Source: an uncultured Planctomycetaceae bacterium (GTDB lineage Bacteria > Planctomycetota > Planctomycetia > Pirellulales > Pirellulaceae). Taken from it: 5,586 nucleotides of DNA. Position numbers and translations under genes: made by a program. How positions within the stretch are numbered: position 1 is the first letter of the stretch; every line of letters starts with the position of its first letter. The stretch is from positions 1 through 5,586 of the forward strand of contig CAIYOB010001292.1 of assembly GCA_903927685.1 (NCBI GenBank), given 5' to 3'. Positions 1 to 5,586 of the stretch are shown here, piece by piece. The notes beneath the pieces were generated by a model, which was not told the origin of the DNA, did no database searches, and saw only the letters and a program-made list of their open reading frames with translations.

Positions 1-560
1 GCCCGCACCCGCTCGGACGTCAGCGGCTGGCCGTCCACCAGCAGCACGCCGTCGCCGCGGGCCCGGGCGCGAGCGACCATTTGGCAAGCCATCTGCATGG
101 CGGCTTCCGTGGCCTGCTGTGATTCCTGCAGCCAGTGGATCTCCTGCTCGTCCTTGCAGCGCCGCTGGAGCACGCCCCACTGGGTGTCGCATTCGACGGC
201 GATCCCCGCCTGTTGGATCTCGTGAGCGAAGATCAGCGGCAGCGTGCGATCGGCGACGGCCCGCCGGACGCCCTCGCGCCGCAAGCACTCGGCCACCGCT
301 TGGGCCGTGGCCGTTTCGCGGTCGCCCGACAGTCCTCCCTCCGGCGCGAAATCCGCCGGGCAAGCGACCTGATCGGCGCGGGCGTGGGCTCGCGCCCGCT
401 CCATTTCGATGTCCCGCAGGATCAAGATCGAATGCGTCCGGCCCGCGCGCGGGAGTTCGATCAAGGCCGCTGGATCACCCACGGAAAAGCGGATGCGCCA
501 GTAGAACGTACAGTTGATTGCGGGAACACCCGCCAGCACGCGGGCTTCAGCTTGCGTCAT
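1..560 (-). CDS. M24 family (Xaa-Pro aminopeptidase/creatinase-like) protein, N-terminal part
   Basis: This gene runs off the left edge, so only its first 186 residues are visible. It starts at ATG 560-558 (MTQAEARVLAGVP), with AAGGAG six bases upstream. Residues 1-125 form an alternating alpha/beta region like the non-catalytic N-terminal domain of creatinase and prolidase relatives (LILRDIEMERARAHA, then PADFAPEGGLSGDRETATAQ). At residues 133-165 comes RRCKDEQEIHWLQESQQATE, which matches the linker helix that opens the M24 'pita-bread' domain (R-x-K-x-x-x-E-I-x-x-x-R/Q-x-A/S). The metal ligands of M24 (Asp, Asp, His, Glu, Glu) would lie beyond the edge, so peptidase activity cannot be judged. 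No signal peptide is visible, so it is probably cytoplasmic. It follows the oxidoreductase by 35 bases with no terminator between them and is likely co-transcribed. Family assignment is fairly secure; substrate is unknown. Confidence 0.8.
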   Translation of the reverse strand, partial: MTQAEARVLAGVPAINCTFYWRIRFSVGDPAALIELPRAGRTHSILILRDIEMERARAHARADQVACPADFAPEGGLSGDRETATAQAVAECLRREGVRRAVADRTLPLIFAHEIQQAGIAVECDTQWGVLQRRCKDEQEIHWLQESQQATEAAMQMACQMVARARARGDGVLLVDGQPLTSERVR

Positions 561-566
561 CGGAGA

Positions 567-572
567 CTCCTT
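567..572 (-). promoter_or_regulatory. Ribosome binding site of the M24-like gene
   Basis: The minus strand reads AAGGAG followed by six bases and ATG. It is a near-ideal Shine-Dalgarno at normal spacing. It fixes the start of the edge-truncated gene at 560 and supports that gene being real although its stop is not in the window. Confidence 0.75.
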
Positions 573-595
573 GGCTCATTCACGTCGAATCAGGT

Positions 596-1903
596 TCACA
601 CTTGGTACGGATGCCGCTGCGGAGGCGCGAGCAGGCGGTTGGCTTGGTCGTCGCCGACCACCCGTTCTCCATCCCACGTCAGCTTGCGGCCCAACAGGTA
701 TGACAGGTTGCCCAGGATGCACAAGGCTGCCGTGCGGTAGCCGATCTCGATATCGACCGCCGGCCGCAAATCGCCGTCTCGGATCGACCGCAGCCAATCG
801 GCCTTGTGGTTCATGTTGAAGTCCGGGTATTCGTTGGTCCGCGGCGGCTCGTACCCGCCGGGCGGAACCTGAAAGTTCATCGCCTCGGGCTCGGCGCCGC
901 GGTAAGCGCCTTCCCACTCCAGAATCAGCCGTCCCTGCTCGCCCCAGAACACATTGCCGAACTCGGTCTTGCCGACCTTGTCGCCCGGCTGTTCCCAGAC
1001 CAAGGTCCAGTCCGGATCGTGGAACTGGTAGGTGGCCTTCATCGTGACCGGGCAATCCCACAGTCCTTTGGGAGGCGCCGTGCCGGTGGCTTCGACCGTA
1101 AAGGCCGTCTGCCGGTCGGCGTTCATGCACCACAGGATCGTGCTGAACTGGTGCGCCCCGCGATCCCGGATCTGGCCTCCGCCCGATTCCAGCAGCCAGC
1201 GGAAGACGCCCGGCGCGTAGCGCGCGTTGTAAGGCCGCCAGCGCAGCGGCCCGAGCCATAGGTCCCAGTCCAGCTGCGGCGGAGGAGCGCTGTCGGGCAC
1301 CGGGTTGGCGTCGACGGGGTTTTCGTAGTGCCAGCAAGTCACGCGGCTCACCCGGCCGACGATCCCGTTGCGGATCGCCCGGCACGTGTAGTAAGCGCCC
1401 CAGCCGGTGCGGCCCTGGGCGCCGACCTGGACGGCCCGGTTGTGTCGGCGGGCGGCGGCGACCATCGCCCGGCCTTCGTCGATCGTCACGCACGCCGGCT
1501 TCTCGACGTACACGTGCTTGCCCGCCTGGCAGGCCTGCACCGTCTGGACGCCATGCCAGTGGTCGGGCGTGGCGATCAACACGGCGTCGATGTCGGTCCG
1601 TTCGAGCAGATAGCGGTAATCGCGGTACGGTTGGACGCCGGCCCCGGCCCGCTTGACCGCGGTCTCCAACCGGCCTTCGTCCACGTCGCACACGGCCGCG
1701 ATCTGCGCCTTGCCTTCCTGCTGGAACTGCAGCGTGTTGCCCAGGTGAACACTGCCCATTCCGCCCACCCCGATGTGGCCCACGACCAGCCGTTCGTTGG
1801 CCCCCGGACGGCCCGCGGCGGCCAGCACGCCCGACGGGATCAAGGCCGGCAGGGCGATGGTGGCGAGGAAGTCCCGGCGAGGCAAGCGAATCGAGCGGCG
1901 CAT
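596..1903 (-). CDS. Tat-exported Gfo/Idh/MocA family oxidoreductase
   Basis: A predicted NAD(P)-dependent oxidoreductase of 435 residues, normal for the family. It opens with a twin-arginine signal (PRRDFLA at 8-14, Arg 9 and 10) and a hydrophobic stretch ending in LAAA near residue 30, so the folded, cofactor-loaded enzyme is expected outside the cytoplasm. A Rossmann domain follows: dinucleotide motif GVGGMG at 45-50, the acidic end of strand 2 in VCDVDE at 71-76, ATPDHWH at 111-117, and the family signature EKP at 134-136 with Lys135. The second domain carries GGGQIRDRGAH at 241-251; His251 fits the usual catalytic His, but the Asp commonly found four residues later is replaced (HQFST). 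The C-terminus is the typical W-D-G-E-x-V then ANRLL and R-x-P-Y. The start is firm: AGGAG lies seven bases upstream and an in-frame TGA stands at 1924-1922. Possible roles are sugar oxidation, or a GH109-like NAD-dependent glycosidase; substrate is unknown. Confidence 0.93.
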   Translation of the reverse strand: MRRSIRLPRRDFLATIALPALIPSGVLAAAGRPGANERLVVGHIGVGGMGSVHLGNTLQFQQEGKAQIAAVCDVDEGRLETAVKRAGAGVQPYRDYRYLLERTDIDAVLIATPDHWHGVQTVQACQAGKHVYVEKPACVTIDEGRAMVAAARRHNRAVQVGAQGRTGWGAYYTCRAIRNGIVGRVSRVTCWHYENPVDANPVPDSAPPPQLDWDLWLGPLRWRPYNARYAPGVFRWLLESGGGQIRDRGAHQFSTILWCMNADRQTAFTVEATGTAPPKGLWDCPVTMKATYQFHDPDWTLVWEQPGDKVGKTEFGNVFWGEQGRLILEWEGAYRGAEPEAMNFQVPPGGYEPPRTNEYPDFNMNHKADWLRSIRDGDLRPAVDIEIGYRTAALCILGNLSYLLGRKLTWDGERVVGDDQANRLLAPPQRHPYQV

Positions 1904-1910
1904 CGGTGGT

Positions 1911-1915
1911 CTCCT
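1911..1915 (-). promoter_or_regulatory. Ribosome binding site of the oxidoreductase gene
   Basis: The minus strand reads GCAGGAGA, with the AGGAG core seven bases before ATG 1903-1901. Together with the in-frame stop at 1924-1922 it decides the start in favour of the full twin-arginine leader. Confidence 0.7.
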
Positions 1916-1995
1916 GCAACTTCAGGGGGCTGCGAAAAACGGGTACGCTCCAAGTCCGCAGCTTACCATAGGCGGCGGCGGTCGCAAGCAGACGA

Positions 1996-2024
1996 CGCGG
2001 TACTTGTGTCGGGCGCGGTACTTG
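1996..2024. repeat. Pair of 11-base direct repeats, 18-base period
   Basis: CGCGGTACTTG occurs exactly at 1996-2006 and again at 2014-2024, separated by seven bases. On the minus strand this is CAAGTACCGCG twice, about 90-120 bases upstream of the oxidoreductase start. That position would suit a tandem operator, but an 18-base period is not a whole number of two helical turns and no partner protein is encoded in view. The repeat itself is certain; a function is only a suggestion. Confidence 0.5.
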
Positions 2025-2236
2025 GGCGAGGGGCGTTCGGCGAGTTCGCGACGATCGAAGACACACCCGGTCGCCGGAGCGTTTCTGGCGGAACAACATG
2101 GCGGCACCCTGGCTGGCATCATCGTTGCCACCATGAGCTCAGCACCCTTGCCCGTACACTGTCAAGTAATCCGCACCACGCGTCGCACCCGGATTTGCTG
2201 CTGCCAGCGCGTTGGCCCCAAGAACATCGGCGTTTT

Positions 2237-2300
2237 GGGTCTCGGCCCCACTCCGGGTCTTGCCTAACGGTAGAAGGCCGTTTGCCTTTCGGGTCCTGCC
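2237..2300. repeat. Three GGGTCYYGSC-like direct repeats at 18-base multiples
   Basis: Ten-base units begin at 2237 (GGGTCTCGGC), 2255 (GGGTCTTGCC) and 2291 (GGGTCCTGCC). The spacings are 18 and 36 bases, as though a fourth unit at 2273 had decayed. TTTGCC before the last unit adds to the repetitive look. This may be a degenerate tandem repeat, part of a dispersed intergenic element, or chance in GC-rich DNA. Confidence 0.35.
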
Positions 2301-2324
2301 CGCGTTGACGGCGCAGCAGGATCC

Positions 2325-2343
2325 GGTCTTCGTCCGCGAAGCC
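2325..2343 (-). terminator. Hairpin 10 bases after the hydrolase stop, possible terminator
   Basis: The minus-strand transcript would read GGCUUCG-CGGA-CGAAGACC. This folds into a five-pair CUUCG/CGAAG stem with a four-base loop, extended by two G-C pairs across one bulged base. It lies directly downstream of the stop at 2356-2354. There is no U-tract after it, so it is not a classical intrinsic terminator. It could mark or protect the 3' end of the two-gene transcript, or be incidental. Confidence 0.3.
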
Positions 2344-2353
2344 GTGCCCCGCG

Positions 2354-3772
2354 TCACTCCACCGTGAACGCCACGATCTGCACGAAGCAGTTCGTCGACG
2401 CCGGCGCTTTGCGGGCGGCGACGCGCACCGTGACGGTGTGCTTTCCAGGAGCCAGGCCGACGGCCAGTTCGGTGCGGTGGTTCCATTCGACCTGGGGCGC
2501 GTAGGTGTCGATTTCCGGGACCTTGGCCGGCTGGCCATCGATCAACACTTCCGCCACGCCGCAATCCGGGCCGACCTTGTGGATGCAGGTCACGCGCTCG
2601 CCGCTGAACTCAAAGCAGGCCGAGGACTTGGGCGAGGTCGCGTAGAACAAGCGTTCCTTGACCGGGCCGGCGCCCGTCCAGCGGGTCCAGTGTCCGCGAA
2701 AGGCGACCTCGTCTTCCCGGACCTCGGCCAGCGGCCGCTCCGGAAACAACTGCCGGGCGACCTCCGCACTGACGCCGCCGACCGCGGCCACCTCGTCGGC
2801 GTCGTAGCAGGTGCCGTCGGGGTACAACAAGCCTTGATAAGGCGAGACGCCCTCGGCGAATTGCGTGCGGCCGATCATCAGTTCCCAGAAGCACCAGCCG
2901 ATCTTCTGTTCGGCCACGATCGGCAGAGCGCGCTCGAACGGCTGCTGCGGCCGTCCGATGAACTCGTTCATGATCACCGGCTTGCCGTACAGCCGGCTCC
3001 AGTGCTGCGCTTCCCGAATCCACTTGGCGAGTTCCGCCGCGGGGCAGTACTGGTGAATGCAAATCACGTCGACCAAGTCGATGAACGCGAGAGTGTTGGG
3101 CTGGGCGGCCCAGCCGATCGTCAGCGGCTGGTTCGGCTGCTCGTCCTTCACCCGGCGGAGCGCCCAGCGGACGAACGCATCGATCGTGGCGCGGCCGCCC
3201 CGCTCCCCGTCAGCGTAGTGGGCCGTGCTCTCCGGCTCGTTCATGACATCCCACAGAACGATGCGGCGATCCTGCCGGTGTCCGCCCACCACGGCCTGGA
3301 TGTAGCGCTCCAGCGCCGGCCGGTCCTGGTTGCCCAAGCGGGAGAACCCCGGCGACGGCATCCATTTTTTGTCGTGATAGTTCTGCAGGTCGACGACTTG
3401 AGGATCGAAGCACGAGTCGAACAGCACGGGCATCAATTGGATCTGGTGCTTGGCACACAGCGACAGCAGGTTCTCGAAGTTGTCGAGAAAACGCTGCGGG
3501 GCCGTCTCGTAGACCGCGACCTGGAGGAAGACGCGCACGACATTCAGCTTGAGCTTCGCGGCGTAGCCCAGTTCGCGGTCAATAACCGCCGGATCGTAGT
3601 CCAGCCAGATCTGCACGTCGTTGCGCGCGTACGACGGGACGTAGTTCGCGCCGCGCATCCAGACCAAGTCGTCCGGCGCGGTGCGGGAGGGAGCCGGCTC
3701 GGCAGCCAATGCGGACAGCGCCGCACAGCCCAGCAGGAAGGCAATCACGGGTGTCTTGTTCGTCAGGTTCAT
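2354..3772 (-). CDS. Secreted GH5-like (clan GH-A) glycoside hydrolase with C-terminal beta module
   Basis: A 472-residue predicted extracytoplasmic retaining glycosidase. The N-terminus is a Sec signal peptide (hydrophobic 8-22, likely cleavage after ALAA near residue 24); LLGC at 13-16 weakly resembles a lipobox. Residues 35-320 form a TIM barrel: GANYVPS at 41-47, NVVRVF at 77-82 with the conserved Arg80, DVMNEP at 175-180 with Glu179 as acid/base, IHQY at 239-242, MNEF at 268-271 with Glu270 as nucleophile, and CFWELM at 294-299. Both catalytic glutamates are present, so it should be active. Residues about 365-472 look like a beta-sandwich accessory module (FEFSGERVTC, VLIDGQPAKV, APGKHTVTVRV), perhaps carbohydrate binding. 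The start lies three bases after the upstream stop with only a weak GGGA-type ribosome site, suggesting translational coupling. Cellulase, mannanase or another beta-glycosidase activity is possible; the substrate cannot be told. Confidence 0.87.
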   Translation of the reverse strand: MNLTNKTPVIAFLLGCAALSALAAEPAPSRTAPDDLVWMRGANYVPSYARNDVQIWLDYDPAVIDRELGYAAKLKLNVVRVFLQVAVYETAPQRFLDNFENLLSLCAKHQIQLMPVLFDSCFDPQVVDLQNYHDKKWMPSPGFSRLGNQDRPALERYIQAVVGGHRQDRRIVLWDVMNEPESTAHYADGERGGRATIDAFVRWALRRVKDEQPNQPLTIGWAAQPNTLAFIDLVDVICIHQYCPAAELAKWIREAQHWSRLYGKPVIMNEFIGRPQQPFERALPIVAEQKIGWCFWELMIGRTQFAEGVSPYQGLLYPDGTCYDADEVAAVGGVSAEVARQLFPERPLAEVREDEVAFRGHWTRWTGAGPVKERLFYATSPKSSACFEFSGERVTCIHKVGPDCGVAEVLIDGQPAKVPEIDTYAPQVEWNHRTELAVGLAPGKHTVTVRVAARKAPASTNCFVQIVAFTVE

Positions 3773-3775
3773 AGG

Positions 3776-5586
3776 CTATTTCCCAGTCATGTCGACGCGT
3801 AGCACGCACCGCGTCCGCGGCGGTAGTTCGAACTCGATTCTGGTCCGCGGGCCGTCCACGGCGAAGGACCGGGCGTCAGCCAGGGGCTGGCCGTCGCCGT
3901 CAGCGAGGCGGAGCGTATAGCGGCCGGGGGCCAGCAGGTACAACTCGGCGGCCAGCTTTCGCGGACGCTCGCCGAAATGAAACAACTCGGCCGAGAAACG
4001 CTCTCGGCCGCGGTCGGTGACCAGCGCTGCGATCTCGCGCGGCTCCGTGAGCCAGCGCACGGCGTTCATGGGAAAGACCAGGAATCTGCCTCGGTCCCCG
4101 GTGGCTGTCCCATACAGCAGTTCCAAGTCGGGACGGCGGCTGCACTCGGGCTTGGCTGCCGGGAACAGCATGTCGTCGCCGAACAAGCGGGCAAAGGCGA
4201 AGACGCGGTCGGTCCAGCGGACTTCGCTGGTGCGGCCCGGAAAGTTGATCGCCAGCGCTTGGGCCGTCTGCCGGAGCGATTCGGCCAGCTTCGCGTGTCC
4301 CGGATCTTGCTGGCCGGCCGACCACTGGCCCTCGTCGCGAGCCAGCAGGGCGTCGAACTCGTCGCTGCCCGTCAACAGCTTGTACTTGGCCAGCGTGCCG
4401 GCCAGGAACCCCAGCTTGCCGCCGCACCAGCGGCGCGAGCCCGGCTCCGGGGCTTGCTCGCCGGCCGCTTGCAGCGTCTCCATTCGCAGCGCCGCCATCG
4501 AACGCAGCGGCTGGAGGTACTTTTCGTCCTTGGTCATGTGGTAGGCCAGCAGCAGCGCGTCGCACATGCCTGATGCGGCGCTGGGCCATTCGTACAGCCG
4601 CGGTTCATTATGGTGCCGCGGGTCCCACCACGCGGGCCCCGGGCCCGCCGGCTCGCCGCCGGGCCAGCGGAGGGCCGCCGGGATCACGCCCGCCGGCTTG
4701 CCGCGTTCCGCGCGAGCCGTGGCGTCCACCCAGGTATCGAGCCAGGCGGTGAACAGCCGCGTCAGCCGCGGGTCCCCCGTCCGCAGCCACAGGACCAGGG
4801 CCGGCTCGATCGCCCGTACGTGATACGGCGTATCGCAAGCCCGCACCGGATCCGGATCGACTTGCCGGGCGCTGAAATAGGTGCTCTTGAACTGCAGCTG
4901 CCCGCGTTCGTTCCGGCCCGTCCAAACCGTTTCCATCAATTCGGCCAGCCGCAGGGCGCGCTGCCGCCATTCCGGGTCATCGGGCGCCAAGTGCATCATC
5001 GGCGTGATGGTGTCGCTGGACGGCTCGGCCGTGTGCTCGACGTCGTAGCTCCGCCGCGTGTAGCCGTCCTGCATGTATTCCTGCCCGAGCAGGGCCCGCG
5101 AGAAGAACGCCTGGGCTGCCGTGATCCGGGGATGCTCAAAGGCGATCATCACGGGCACCCAGTTTCGCCACATTTCGCAATCGTCGTCCCAGCCGCCGCC
5201 GTACTGGCCGTCCGGCTGCAGCCGATGTTCGATCCACCACGACACCAGATCGGTCAGCCGTTCCAGCCCTTCACGCTGCCAGACGGCCCACTCCGGAGCG
5301 CCCGGCACGCGCGGATACTCCCGGGTCGGCGGGAACGGCTCGCCGAGGTACATCCGCACGATGCGGTTGTCGGGGAACGCCCGATTCGCGATCCGGAATT
5401 GCTCGACCGCCCGATCGAAGAACCGCCGCCGCTCGTCGTGGTACCCCAAGATGTTGCCGTACTCGTTCGCCGTCCAGACGAGCATCCGGCCGCGGTAGAT
5501 GCAGGTCAGCGGGTACAGCGGCGAATCCTCGTTGACTCCGAAGTCGTAGTCCAGCGTCGACCGGATCGGCTTGTCGAACCACTGGA
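3776..5586 (-). CDS. Large uncharacterised protein, probable helical-toroid carbohydrate-active enzyme (C-terminal 602 residues)
   Basis: The reading frame continues without a stop to the right edge. The ATG at 5485 is therefore internal: 33 further residues precede it (QWFDKPIRST, then DYDFGVNEDS), and the true start is outside the window. Numbering from the first full codon, 30-510 look mainly alpha-helical with many Trp, Tyr and acidic residues, as in (alpha/alpha) barrel glycosidases and lyases. Candidate active-site motifs are GGGWDDDCEMWR at 129-140, DVEHTAE at 181-187, ACDTPYHVRAIEPA at 249-262 and YEWPSAASG at 331-339. Residues about 533-602 form a short beta-rich tail (APGRYTLRLADGDG, then VLRV). 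I know similar proteins only as planctomycete hypotheticals and cannot assign a reaction. The coupled glycosidase immediately downstream supports a carbohydrate role. Localisation is unknown because the N-terminus is missing. Confidence 0.8.
   Translation of the reverse strand, partial: QWFDKPIRSTLDYDFGVNEDSPLYPLTCIYRGRMLVWTANEYGNILGYHDERRRFFDRAVEQFRIANRAFPDNRIVRMYLGEPFPPTREYPRVPGAPEWAVWQREGLERLTDLVSWWIEHRLQPDGQYGGGWDDDCEMWRNWVPVMIAFEHPRITAAQAFFSRALLGQEYMQDGYTRRSYDVEHTAEPSSDTITPMMHLAPDDPEWRQRALRLAELMETVWTGRNERGQLQFKSTYFSARQVDPDPVRACDTPYHVRAIEPALVLWLRTGDPRLTRLFTAWLDTWVDATARAERGKPAGVIPAALRWPGGEPAGPGPAWWDPRHHNEPRLYEWPSAASGMCDALLLAYHMTKDEKYLQPLRSMAALRMETLQAAGEQAPEPGSRRWCGGKLGFLAGTLAKYKLLTGSDEFDALLARDEGQWSAGQQDPGHAKLAESLRQTAQALAINFPGRTSEVRWTDRVFAFARLFGDDMLFPAAKPECSRRPDLELLYGTATGDRGRFLVFPMNAVRWLTEPREIAALVTDRGRERFSAELFHFGERPRKLAAELYLLAPGRYTLRLADGDGQPLADARSFAVDGPRTRIEFELPPRTRCVLRVDMTGK

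Larger units (their letters stand above)
1904..2353. other. 450-base gap without a convincing gene
   Basis: This is the only long non-coding stretch in the window, between the hydrolase stop and the oxidoreductase start. Frames open here are short or are overhangs of shadow frames, with Arg/Pro-rich translations and no recognisable domain. It contains a small hairpin just after the hydrolase stop, two sets of short direct repeats and the oxidoreductase ribosome binding site. No convincing -10/-35 pair was found. Its length, in an otherwise tightly packed region, suggests a separate promoter for the oxidoreductase, a degraded gene, or an untranslated element. The sequence does not settle which. 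Confidence 0.6.

Noticed and set aside
1929..1962. GCTGCG/CGCAGC inverted repeat upstream of the oxidoreductase
   Set aside because: Six pairs across a 22-base loop is too weak to call a structured element.
1970..1992. TATGGT-like -10 with TTGCGA-like -35 upstream of the oxidoreductase
   Set aside because: The two elements are only 11 bases apart, too close for a sigma-70 type promoter.
576..2099. 507-residue open frame on the minus strand overlapping the oxidoreductase
   Set aside because: It is a shifted frame of the oxidoreductase gene with an Arg/Gly/Pro-rich translation and no domain. The other frame carries the Tat leader, Rossmann motif, EKP and family C-terminus.
1922..2134. 70-residue minus-strand frame just upstream of the oxidoreductase, in the same frame
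   Set aside because: It has no domain, no good ribosome site and an Arg/Pro/Cys-rich translation. It ends at the TGA before the oxidoreductase ribosome site, so it is not an N-terminal extension.
2160..2165. Perfect TTGACA on the minus strand as a possible -35 box
   Set aside because: The bases 16-18 downstream (CTGAGC region) bear no resemblance to a -10 box, so a promoter cannot be supported.
2266..2282. AACGG/CCGTT inverted repeat with a seven-base loop
   Set aside because: The five-pair stem is weak, has no U-tract and does not extend. It is within what chance would give.
1328..2308. 326-residue plus-strand open frame spanning the oxidoreductase 5' end and the gap
   Set aside because: Most of it is antisense to the oxidoreductase, and its composition is typical of a shadow frame. 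No recognisable domain appears in the part over the gap.
2438..3802. 454-residue open frame on the plus strand opposite the glycosidase
   Set aside because: Long antisense frames are expected opposite GC-rich coding sequence. Its translation is low in complexity and has no motif, while the minus strand encodes a complete GH5-like enzyme.
3776..5485. Taking ATG 5485 as the start of the large protein
   Set aside because: The frame stays open through 33 more codons to the right edge with similar protein-like composition (DYDFGVNEDS), so the gene is truncated by the window rather than starting there.

Overview
The window is GC-rich, compact and almost wholly coded on the minus strand. It holds four protein genes, two of them cut by the window edges. 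The gene content points to a planctomycete, probably of the Pirellulales type: a Tat-exported Gfo/Idh/MocA oxidoreductase with a 'DRGAH' signature, a large uncharacterised protein rich in Trp and acidic residues beside an exported glycosidase, and an M24 peptidase-like protein of a form I associate with that phylum. This assignment comes from recalled family resemblance, not from a search.

In the direction of transcription (right to left) the layout is as follows. (1) Positions 5586-3776 hold the C-terminal 602 residues of a large protein that looks alpha-helical with a beta-rich tail; its function is unknown and its start lies outside the window. (2) Three bases later, at 3772-2354, comes a secreted clan GH-A (GH5-like) glycoside hydrolase with a C-terminal beta-sandwich module. 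The spacing implies a translationally coupled pair. (3) A 450-base stretch without a convincing gene (2353-1904) follows. It holds a small hairpin just after the hydrolase stop and two sets of short direct repeats, both with 18-base spacing. (4) Positions 1903-596 hold the Tat-exported Gfo/Idh/MocA oxidoreductase, preceded by a good ribosome binding site. (5) After 35 bases, at 560-1, comes the N-terminal part of an M24 (Xaa-Pro aminopeptidase/creatinase-like) protein, also with a strong ribosome binding site. It runs off the left edge before its metal-binding domain.

The first two genes fit extracytoplasmic handling of a carbohydrate. The oxidoreductase, also sent outside the cytoplasm, could act on the released sugar or use an NAD-dependent glycosidase-type mechanism. 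That link is inferred from adjacency and shared export only. The M24 protein has no obvious place in a sugar pathway. The least explained parts are the large toroid-like protein and the repeat-bearing gap. I see no RNA gene, mobile element or CRISPR array.
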